Origin: Fidelibacterota bacterium
Lineage (GTDB): Bacteria; Marinisomatota; Marinisomatia; Marinisomatales; TCS56
Assembly (NCBI GenBank): GCA_030634675.1
Contig: DAOWAH010000121.1
Span: forward strand, 1 to 5,669
Length of the DNA stretch: 5,669 bases
Direction of reading: 5' to 3'
Positions 1 through 5,669 of this stretch are shown here, in pieces. Position 1 is the stretch's first letter. Every line of letters starts with the position of its first letter. The notes beneath the pieces were generated by a model. That model worked only from the letters and a program-made list of their open reading frames with translations. It was not told the DNA's origin and searched no databases. The translations under genes and the position numbers were made by a program.

Positions 1-512
1 CAACCCTGGCTAATGATTACAGCGGTACTACTTTCATCCAAGGTCAAGGTAGTTCCCCAAGCGTTAGTGTATCTGAAGATACAAGCACAAATATTTTAAA
101 TATAGTTGAATTCTATGCTAACATAGCGGATCAATACCTGGAGGATTGCTCGTCATTAGACGGTGGTGATCAGGATGAATCTGTCATTGCCTACATTGAT
201 GGTGATTGTAGTTTGAGCGGAAATTTTATAGGCTATGGTATCCTGGTTGTCGATGGATCTTTAACCATGTCCGGTAAAATCATTTGGTATGGCGTGGTCT
301 TTGTCGTCGGTGGAAGTAGTATGGAGTTCGATGCCACTGGTACTCCGGCGATTTATGGAGCGCTGATTCTTGGTGCACCGACAACCAACCTGTCCTTATC
401 AGGTACAGCCGATTTGTATTACAGCAGTGAGGCAATGCAGATTGTGCAATCGAGCCTGGAAAACAGCGATAACAACCGACGCTATATAAGTCAAATCAAC
501 TGGCTGGAATAA
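1..512 (+). CDS. PilX-like type IV pilus assembly protein, C-terminal part (5' end off window)
   Basis: The frame is open from position 3 to the TAA at 510-512, giving 169 residues, so this is the tail of a larger protein. The TTG at 213 is only an internal Leu codon. Residues about 65-140 are a short-period, Gly- and hydrophobic-rich repeat (GILVVDGSLTMSG, then VVFVVGG, then AIYGALILG). This suggests a beta-solenoid or stacked-strand fold, followed by the motif YYSSEAMQ at 139-146. This pattern is familiar from the C-termini of proteins with a PilX-type N-terminus, which are minor-pilin-like proteins exported through the type IV pilus assembly system. The N-terminal prepilin helix that would prove this is outside the window. 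Cys49 and Cys69 of the visible part could form a disulfide in the periplasm. It is transcribed towards the secretin operon and ends against the lipoprotein gene. Family assignment is moderately sure; the role is inferred. Confidence 0.65.
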   Translation, partial: TLANDYSGTTFIQGQGSSPSVSVSEDTSTNILNIVEFYANIADQYLEDCSSLDGGDQDESVIAYIDGDCSLSGNFIGYGILVVDGSLTMSGKIIWYGVVFVVGGSSMEFDATGTPAIYGALILGAPTTNLSLSGTADLYYSSEAMQIVQSSLENSDNNRRYISQINWLE

Positions 513-1421
513 CTAATTATCGATGATATCAATAATTTTGGGCTGATTTATATTCGAAACCTTGATAACTTTATCTATCGATTTTTCTATATAGAAATTT
601 TCAGTTACAGAATAATATTCAGGGTGAGAAATATCAATCTGGTAATAGGCATAATTCATTACCACAAACTCCACCGATCCATCGTTAGTGAGTGTCCTGC
701 TGTTAGTAGAATTTGAGAAAGGTATAGCATATTCCTGGGCAATTTGTACAAAACTTTCCTGGCTGATATAAAGACCTAACAGCTGGTCTGCCCCAGGCTG
801 CAACTTTGATGGAGTCAATGTAATCGTTGAACCGACTATAGGAAAACCAGTGTGATAATCCTCAATGTTGAAACTGATTTTGGTCAGGCGACTGTTGATC
901 ACATCGTCTGCAATTTTCTTCAGGATGAAGGAAATACTGTACATATTTAAAGTATGATTCTGGAGGAGTTGTTTTTGTTTTCCACCAATTACCGGAATAT
1001 CAAATTGTACCGTTCGTGCCAGTTTAAGGTAGTGAATACCGTCCGAAGTAAAACTGCTGTTGGCAGGTTCAGGATAAATATCCACCAGCACCAATGGATT
1101 CTCAATCCAAAATATATCTATGGAATATTGACCATTTTTGTCAGTCGTGGCGGCATTTGCATGGAGATTAACGTATTGCTCTAAATCGGCGGCGACATGT
1201 ACTCCAGGAATCGATTGATTTTTTTTATCAACCAGCCTTCCTTCTAATGTACCAATGTAATTGGGAAAATTTTTAAACTGGTCATTGCTAAAGGTAAGCT
1301 CGCTATCTAAAACTGAATTGATCATCGGTGCACAGGATATTACGAGAATTAGAATTAAAATATTAGCAATTGATTGAAAAATTGATGCTGATTTATTCTT
1401 AAAACTAGTGAATTTACCCAC
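513..1421 (-). CDS. Lipoprotein with carboxypeptidase-regulatory-like domain
   Basis: A 302-residue predicted lipoprotein. A basic N-terminus (residues 1-10) and a hydrophobic stretch (about 18-28) precede the lipobox LVISC, with Cys30 as the lipidated residue. Ala follows Cys rather than Asp, so outer-membrane sorting is plausible by the enterobacterial rule, which may not apply here. Residues about 57-115 (GTLEGRLVDKKNQSIPGVHV, later TTDKNGQYSIDI) look like a carboxypeptidase-regulatory-like beta-sandwich, a fold common in envelope proteins of the FCB group. Residues about 178-290 look like a second beta-rich domain I cannot name. The start is GTG at 1421: it overlaps the permease stop by 8 nt, has GAGAGGA six bases upstream, and is the only start giving a complete signal peptide (next Met is residue 33, after the lipobox). 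It is the last gene of the cluster, so an accessory role for the ABC exporter is possible. No enzymatic motif is visible. Confidence 0.8.
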   Translation of the reverse strand: MGKFTSFKNKSASIFQSIANILILILVISCAPMINSVLDSELTFSNDQFKNFPNYIGTLEGRLVDKKNQSIPGVHVAADLEQYVNLHANAATTDKNGQYSIDIFWIENPLVLVDIYPEPANSSFTSDGIHYLKLARTVQFDIPVIGGKQKQLLQNHTLNMYSISFILKKIADDVINSRLTKISFNIEDYHTGFPIVGSTITLTPSKLQPGADQLLGLYISQESFVQIAQEYAIPFSNSTNSRTLTNDGSVEFVVMNYAYYQIDISHPEYYSVTENFYIEKSIDKVIKVSNINQPKIIDIIDN

Positions 1422-3120
1422 TAAGGTCCTCTCTTCTGAAACTTCGGTATCCGATGTGTAAGTTAACTAAACTTATCATAATACTTACAGCTAAAAATGT
1501 TATTGTTATCGCAAGATGATAGTTGGAATAATATTCAATCTTCTTAACTGTAAATGCGAAGACTTGGTGAGCCAGATGACTCAAAATAATCCCACTCAGT
1601 AATAAATAAATTAAACATGTAATAAACGTAAATGTCGCTCCTCGTGAAGAAGCAATAAAAATAGGATTAATTTCGCTGAAATTGGCATAGATTGTTCCCA
1701 ACATTAGCGAAATTGTAACCGTCACCATAATAAATCCAACAGTTAATATGGTTGTAATGATTACCAGAAACGAGCCTGGATTAAAAGAAGGAACAGTAAT
1801 TATAACGAGTAACAACCCGAGAAAATACACAAAAAAACTTGTTTTCATTAATTTGTACAAAAATATTTTACGAAGCCCCACCGGGGCAGATTGCAGTATC
1901 CAGAAGGCATTGCCCTCCATGCTGATTACGGGGTAAATAAACCGGACTGCCAGAGCTATAACAAAAAAACCACAAAAAATATAATTACCCAGATATAAAA
2001 TTGTCATCCGCCAGGCATCGGGGAAAAATAAATCCATGTTACTCATGCTTGCCAGATATAATGTGATAAGTGCAATAAATAATAAGAAATTTGTCCATTG
2101 AACCGGCATCCGAATAAAATACCATATATCTTTCTTAATTAGTGAATCAGTCTGGCGACCAAGGTTAAATTGAACTTTTAATAACCCCCGATTCGGTTTA
2201 ATAATTCTCAATTTATCTGTAAAATGAAGTGTTTCACGGCCGGTTAGCCAAATCGAATGATAATTCTTCCTACTATATATAGTTAATAATAATAGTATTG
2301 CCAACCCCATGAGCACTAGAAAATAAACCTCGTTTATTTCTAATAATTTGTATCCGCTTACAACTTTATACAAAGCTTGAGCCGAAAATGTACTGGGTAA
2401 GAATTCAAGATTACCAGCCAATGCATCACTCTGCTTAAGGTAGGTTTCTACATCAGGATAGTACTGCAGTGCTTCCTGAATCTGTTGAACCGGATTAACC
2501 GATTTATAATATTGCCCAGTCCCGAAAATTATCGACACCAATGCTAAAAATACTAAAACCCGGAATTCATGATAACGGGCGATTTTAATTAATAAAAATA
2601 AAGCCATAATACCTGTGCCGGCAGCAATCAGTATATACGGCAAGGCGATTAAACAGATTATATAAATAATTTGAAGCATACTCAAATTGAAGTAAGACCC
2701 GTAAGCAAGTATGGTTGCCATGCCAATTATAAACATTGGACCGGATGAGCGGAAAATATTCTCGGTAAACTTTAGTATAAATATTTTAACAGGACGAATC
2801 GGCAGGCTAAACAGATAGTCCAGTTCTTTCCCGAGAATAAATAATGTAACTCCGGTCGTTCCGTTACCAATAATCATCAGAATAAATAAACCGAATAAAA
2901 TTGCAGCTATTAAATTATGTAAAAGCAAAACAGGTATATGAACCGTTTCCAACGTATAAATAAGTGTATACTTAACACCAAAATAGATTCCAATTCCCAG
3001 TATAACAAACACTACTGAGGTAGCTGACTCAGTGGCCAGAGTCCTATAATTGAATTTTTCCCTTCCTCGTAAATAGGATAGTAATGTAATTCCAGCTAAA
3101 CCGTACTTGGCAATATTCAC
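1414..3120 (-). CDS. ABC-2-type exporter permease (putative ABC transporter permease subunit)
   Basis: A 568-residue integral membrane protein, the likely membrane partner of the ATPase just upstream (21-nt gap). About twelve hydrophobic segments can be read, roughly at 33-55, 62-84, 127-141, 147-176, 186-201, 265-282, 341-358, 372-398, 428-444, 451-476, 495-515 and 535-555. A polar stretch at about 203-262 and another at 284-340 separate the halves. The segment GKELDYLFSLPIRPVKIFIL (97-116) matches the conserved loop of large 'putative ABC exporter' permeases, whose usual form is a cytoplasmic loop with 'LDLLLSAP'. A related loop (WILQSAPVGLRKIFLYKL, 407-424) recurs in the second half, so the protein appears internally duplicated. 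The start is GTG at 3120, preceded by AGGA at a 6-nt spacing; the TAA at 1414-1416 lies inside the start of the lipoprotein gene. The substrate cannot be told from sequence. Family call is confident. Confidence 0.85.
   Translation of the reverse strand: MNIAKYGLAGITLLSYLRGREKFNYRTLATESATSVVFVILGIGIYFGVKYTLIYTLETVHIPVLLLHNLIAAILFGLFILMIIGNGTTGVTLFILGKELDYLFSLPIRPVKIFILKFTENIFRSSGPMFIIGMATILAYGSYFNLSMLQIIYIICLIALPYILIAAGTGIMALFLLIKIARYHEFRVLVFLALVSIIFGTGQYYKSVNPVQQIQEALQYYPDVETYLKQSDALAGNLEFLPSTFSAQALYKVVSGYKLLEINEVYFLVLMGLAILLLLTIYSRKNYHSIWLTGRETLHFTDKLRIIKPNRGLLKVQFNLGRQTDSLIKKDIWYFIRMPVQWTNFLLFIALITLYLASMSNMDLFFPDAWRMTILYLGNYIFCGFFVIALAVRFIYPVISMEGNAFWILQSAPVGLRKIFLYKLMKTSFFVYFLGLLLVIITVPSFNPGSFLVIITTILTVGFIMVTVTISLMLGTIYANFSEINPIFIASSRGATFTFITCLIYLLLSGIILSHLAHQVFAFTVKKIEYYSNYHLAITITFLAVSIMISLVNLHIGYRSFRREDLSG
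1427..1433 (-). promoter_or_regulatory. Ribosome binding site of the lipoprotein gene
   Basis: The minus strand reads GAGAGGA here, ending six bases before the GTG at 1421. The site lies inside the last codons of the permease gene. It supports the GTG start, which no ATG nearby could replace without losing the signal peptide, and implies translational coupling to the permease. Confidence 0.7.
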
Positions 3121-3126
3121 CTTAAA

Positions 3127-3130
3127 TCCT
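3127..3130 (-). promoter_or_regulatory. Ribosome binding site of the ABC permease gene
   Basis: The minus strand reads AGGA, six bases before the GTG at 3120, within the 21-nt gap after the ATPase stop. It supports the non-ATG start chosen for the permease. Confidence 0.6.
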
Positions 3131-3141
3131 GAATCTTATTG

Positions 3142-3873
3142 TCAGGATTGTAATTCCCTGGTCAATTGAAAATATGCATCAGCCAAATTTTCATTATCCA
3201 GCTGAAGCCTGGACGATATTTCAGAAAGAGTACCGTTAGCTAATAATTTCCCTTTATGAATAATTCCAAAACGATCGCATAATTCCTCCGCCACCGGGAT
3301 ATTATGAGTTGATATGAATATTGTCATTCCCAATGAAACACGGTCGCGTAAAAATTTTTTAAACTGGTCGATACTGTAGGGATCCAAGCCTACCATTGGT
3401 TCATCAATAACAAAAATCTTTGGTTCATGGACAAAGGCGGTAGCAATTAAAAGCTTCTGGCGTATACCTAAAGATAGATTACCAATACGTTTATTACGGA
3501 AATCCTGTATCTCAAATTGATCGAACAATTCATCGATCTTTCGCGAAACTGTCTCATTGGATAGCTGGTAGATTCCACCAACAAACCACATTAACTCCAA
3601 GGCTGTGAGTTTGTCGTAAAGGTAAGGCTGATCCGGTACATAGCCGTATAATCTTTTTACCTCCAATGAGTTGAGTTCTATATCCAAATTATTGACACAA
3701 ATTGTGCCAGCTGTTGGTTTGGCTAATCCAGTCAATAAACGAATAGAAGTGGTTTTCCCAGCCCCGTTCGGCCCCAGGAGTCCGAATAAACTACCGGCAG
3801 GAATTGCCAAGGACAAATTATCTACAGCTAATAGATCACCATAATACTTTAAGACGTTCTTGAACTCTATCAT
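3142..3873 (-). CDS. ABC transporter ATP-binding protein (exporter type)
   Basis: A 243-residue nucleotide-binding subunit that hydrolyses ATP on the cytoplasmic face to power the adjacent permease. All motifs are present: Walker A GPNGAGKT (34-41), Q-loop Gln82, signature LSLGIRQK (133-140, the 'SLG' variant usual in ABC-2 exporters), Walker B IFVIDEP (153-159, with Asp157 and catalytic Glu158), D-loop GLDP (162-165) and switch His190. Length and order are normal for a single-domain ATPase of the CcmA/NatA-like group, so the protein should be active. The ATG at 3873 is the first possible start, because an in-frame TGA sits directly before it. No Shine-Dalgarno sequence is visible, unlike its neighbours. 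It lies 23 nt after the secretin stop and 21 nt before the permease, which supports co-transcription with both. A role in pilus or envelope assembly is inferred from position only. Confidence 0.95.
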   Translation of the reverse strand: MIEFKNVLKYYGDLLAVDNLSLAIPAGSLFGLLGPNGAGKTTSIRLLTGLAKPTAGTICVNNLDIELNSLEVKRLYGYVPDQPYLYDKLTALELMWFVGGIYQLSNETVSRKIDELFDQFEIQDFRNKRIGNLSLGIRQKLLIATAFVHEPKIFVIDEPMVGLDPYSIDQFKKFLRDRVSLGMTIFISTHNIPVAEELCDRFGIIHKGKLLANGTLSEISSRLQLDNENLADAYFQLTRELQS

Positions 3874-3896
3874 TCAAATAGAACTGTAATAAATAA

Positions 3897-5144
3897 TTAC
3901 TCGGATTTTTGCTTGAATTTTTCCCGACTTTTCCGGATCAGCTGATCTAAATCATCACGTTTTAATTCCTGGCGATTGACAAGTGACGGTACTAATTCTG
4001 CCTTAATAATTATGATCAATTCCTTTTTTATGATATCTGATGAGTTAAATCCTGCCAGGTAGCGCAAACCAAACAGCCACCAGGGTAAATCCTTTAAAAT
4101 GGGAATACCCTTGCGAACTTCCGATGATTCTTCAGAAAACAATCCTCCAATCACCGTTTGTTCACCATCAAGTAACAAAACCTGAGTTTTGGCTGTCTGT
4201 TTATCGATTCTCGTGCTCAAGGCATCGGGGTAAGCTGCGCTTCGCTCAGATTCTATTATCAGGTGGATGAATGTTATATCCTGGTCAGTGATAACCTGTG
4301 GTGTAACCTCAAGAATTGTTCCCACGTCAAAAAAACTTTCCACCGTGTTACCGGCAAAATCCTTCTGCTTGATTGAGAATTGTTGCCCAACCTGAATCCT
4401 TCCGGTTATTCCATTCATCACCTTTATGGAAGGTTGTGCAATTATCTCACCGATATTAAGTGCCTCAAATGCCTGAAGTACGGCTATCAGGCTCATGGCC
4501 GTGTTTCCCATCGAACCGGAGTGTTTTGCCCCTATTGAGAATAATTCCTGCGACACGTTGGAAGCTGCAATCGATAAAATGTCAATTGTGTCATTACTAC
4601 TGGCAACTATTGCCGCCCAATCTATTCCAGCTTCAGCCAGCGATCGCCTATCGCCCTGAAAAAATATTGCTGAAATTTCAACCTCGCGGGTATTGATCCC
4701 TAAGCCAACTTCTTTTTCCGGCGTCGGTTTACTCTTGATAACCGCGCTCAGGGAAGGTTTCGGCCTATCCGAAGTTTTTCGTATTTCATAATAGGTCGCC
4801 CTTTCAGCAAATTCTAATCCGTTTGCCTTAAGCAGGGTTTCTAATGCTTGTCGCCAATGCGTCGGGGGAATAGCAATATTGATCGGACCTTTTTGGTTAG
4901 TTGGATCAATAACAACCTTACCCTCATATTTTGTCGCCATCTGACTTAAGATCTGGATTGCCTGAGCAAATGATGCAGATGGCTGGAATGACACAAGCTC
5001 TTCCTCCGCAACATGGGTTCTGAAAGGGGTATTTTGACCGTACGTCGACGCTATTATAAGGATGATGCCAATAATTATCCTCATAAGAGACTTTTCAAAA
5101 AAAATAGGTGCAGAATGATTGAGGAAAAATCTTGTAATAATCAT
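3897..5144 (-). CDS. Short secretin, PilQ/GspD-like (type IV pilus or type II secretion outer-membrane pore)
   Basis: A 415-residue secretin-family protein, expected to form an oligomeric outer-membrane channel. Residues 22-37 (RIIIGIILIIASTYGQ) are the hydrophobic core of a Sec signal peptide. Residues about 52-123 resemble an STN (secretin and TonB N-terminus) domain, followed by a Pro/Lys-rich linker (124-146). The secretin core spans about 150-387: REVEISAIFF (153-162), LIAVLQAFEALNIGEIIAQP (219-238), DVGTILEVTPQV (273-284), LLLDGEQTVIGGLF (323-336), the hallmark GIPILKDLPWW (346-356), and the terminal strand ELIIIIKAELVPS (375-387). The C-terminal 28 residues are highly charged. It is far shorter than typical PilQ or GspD, lacking visible N1-type repeats and AMIN domains. 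The ATG at 5144 overlaps the upstream stop (TAATG) and has AAAGG at 6 nt; an internal Met21 (codon at 5084) would give a more compact signal peptide but has a poorer ribosome site. PilQ versus GspD is not settled by sequence. Confidence 0.85.
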   Translation of the reverse strand: MIITRFFLNHSAPIFFEKSLMRIIIGIILIIASTYGQNTPFRTHVAEEELVSFQPSASFAQAIQILSQMATKYEGKVVIDPTNQKGPINIAIPPTHWRQALETLLKANGLEFAERATYYEIRKTSDRPKPSLSAVIKSKPTPEKEVGLGINTREVEISAIFFQGDRRSLAEAGIDWAAIVASSNDTIDILSIAASNVSQELFSIGAKHSGSMGNTAMSLIAVLQAFEALNIGEIIAQPSIKVMNGITGRIQVGQQFSIKQKDFAGNTVESFFDVGTILEVTPQVITDQDITFIHLIIESERSAAYPDALSTRIDKQTAKTQVLLLDGEQTVIGGLFSEESSEVRKGIPILKDLPWWLFGLRYLAGFNSSDIIKKELIIIIKAELVPSLVNRQELKRDDLDQLIRKSREKFKQKSE

Positions 5145-5669
5145 TATTGACCTTTCTGTGAAGTATTAAGATACAAGACCGCAGTTTCGGGGATACCTCC
5201 CATGTCTAATTTGAAATAAACTTTACCAGATGTCAAATTTATACTAGACAGATATCCAAGATACACCTTTCCACCTTTTCGCATTTCAACCATTTGACCA
5301 TTCTGATTCTGTATATAAGCTACCTCATTGGTTAAGGCTAGTAATTTTGCTCGGTTCACGTCAAGCAATCCTGACTTATTTGGGGGAAGTTTTGCAGAAA
5401 TCAATGGATTGAAGGGGTCATATTGTGGTATTATTTCATAATCAGTCTGATCATTAATCAAACTTCTGTTCCAATTATAAATCTCTCGCCATTTTCCCTC
5501 GTCTCCCAGATAATTTGCTGCTAATGACCGCAGTGTCTCACCTGGTTCTACTTTATGGGTAAGATATGACGGTGTGATCTCAGATTGTTTGACGGTGAGT
5601 TTGATACCAGGAGATATTTTATTGGGATTACCCAGTAATTCACTATTCATTTGGTATAATTCTTTCCAA
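5144..5669 (-). CDS. LysM-repeat protein with PilP/GspC-like C-terminal region (5' end off window)
   Basis: At least 174 residues; the frame stays open to the right edge, so the true start is outside. The first visible residues, WKELYQMNSELLGNPNKISP then GIKLTV, read as the second half of a LysM domain (usual form: W-x-x-IY-x-x-N-x-x-x-IG-[DN]PN-x-I-x-PGQ-x-L). The ATG at 5650 falls inside that motif and is unlikely to be the start. A second, longer LysM-like unit follows (THKVEPGETLRSLAANYLGD, then KWREIYNWNRSLI, at about residues 37-96 counted from the window edge), so the protein probably binds peptidoglycan. The last ~60 residues (from LALTNEVAYI; includes GGKVYLGYLSSINLTSGKVY) resemble the small beta-barrel of PilP/GspC proteins, which dock onto secretins. 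That similarity is by pattern only. The stop codon overlaps the secretin start by one base (TAATG), so the two are probably translationally coupled and made in a fixed ratio. Confidence 0.75.
   Translation of the reverse strand, partial: WKELYQMNSELLGNPNKISPGIKLTVKQSEITPSYLTHKVEPGETLRSLAANYLGDEGKWREIYNWNRSLINDQTDYEIIPQYDPFNPLISAKLPPNKSGLLDVNRAKLLALTNEVAYIQNQNGQMVEMRKGGKVYLGYLSSINLTSGKVYFKLDMGGIPETAVLYLNTSQKGQ
5151..5155 (-). promoter_or_regulatory. Ribosome binding site of the secretin gene
   Basis: The minus strand reads AAAGG, six bases before the ATG at 5144 and inside the last codons of the LysM/PilP-like gene. It favours this ATG over the internal one at 5084, whose upstream sequence is mostly a T run with no clear AGG core. 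Confidence 0.55.

Noticed and set aside
213..215. TTG as the start of a separate 99-residue plus-strand gene
   Set aside because: The frame continues upstream without a stop to the left edge and the repeat pattern begins before it, so this is an internal Leu codon.
515..537. Inverted repeat AATTAT/ATAATT as a bidirectional terminator
   Set aside because: The stem is only six A-T pairs with an 11-base loop and lies within the lipoprotein's last codons, which is too weak to call as an intrinsic terminator.
954..1184. 76-codon open frame on the plus strand
   Set aside because: It lies antisense inside the well-supported lipoprotein gene; its translation shows no recognisable domain and no ribosome site was noted.
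1748..1936. 62-codon open frame on the plus strand
   Set aside because: It is antisense to the membrane segments of the permease and has no protein-like features.
3856..3890. Possible hairpin around the ATPase start (GAACTCTAT / ATAGAAC)
   Set aside because: Only four pairs match cleanly; mismatches break the rest. It is not enough to explain the missing ribosome site as structural control.
4460..4696. 78-codon open frame on the plus strand
   Set aside because: It is antisense to the secretin core, and its composition is a shadow of that gene.
5648..5650. ATG as the start of the LysM/PilP-like gene
   Set aside because: The frame is open beyond it to the window edge, and the upstream codons (WKELYQ) complete a LysM motif that runs across this ATG. 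No ribosome site at normal spacing precedes it.

Overview
The window looks like a stretch of a Gram-negative (diderm) bacterial chromosome carrying type IV pilus or type II secretion-type envelope genes together with an ABC exporter. The evidence for a diderm is an outer-membrane secretin, a lipoprotein with a clear lipobox, and LysM domains. The DNA is AT-rich by eye. The style of the proteins (short STN-secretin, carboxypeptidase-regulatory-like lipoprotein, PilX-type protein with a beta-rich tail) suggests an FCB-group or related candidate phylum (for example Marinimicrobia or KSB1-like). That placement is an impression, not a demonstrated assignment.

Layout: the plus strand holds one gene, positions 1-512, the C-terminal part of a PilX-like pilus-assembly protein whose start lies off the left edge. 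Its stop codon directly abuts the stop codon of the first minus-strand gene (512/513), so the two transcription units converge with no spacer. Everything from 513 to the right edge is a tight minus-strand gene cluster, read right to left. It contains a LysM/PilP-like protein (5' end off the window), a short secretin, an ABC transporter ATPase, a large ABC-2-type permease and a lipoprotein. Junctions are a 1-nt overlap (TAATG), 23 nt, 21 nt and an 8-nt overlap, which suggests one operon. No promoter or strong terminator is visible inside it. Its promoter should lie to the right of the window.

How the genes may work together: the LysM/PilP-like protein and the secretin probably form an outer-membrane pore and its peptidoglycan-anchored connector, matching the pilP-pilQ order of classical pil operons. 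The ATPase and permease form an ABC exporter, and the lipoprotein is translationally coupled to the permease. The exporter may serve the pilus or secretion machine, as the PilGHI ABC transporter does in Myxococcus, or may simply share transcription. The sequence alone does not decide this. No RNA gene, CRISPR array, insertion sequence or attachment site was seen. Coding sequence covers almost the entire window; no gap exceeds 23 bases.
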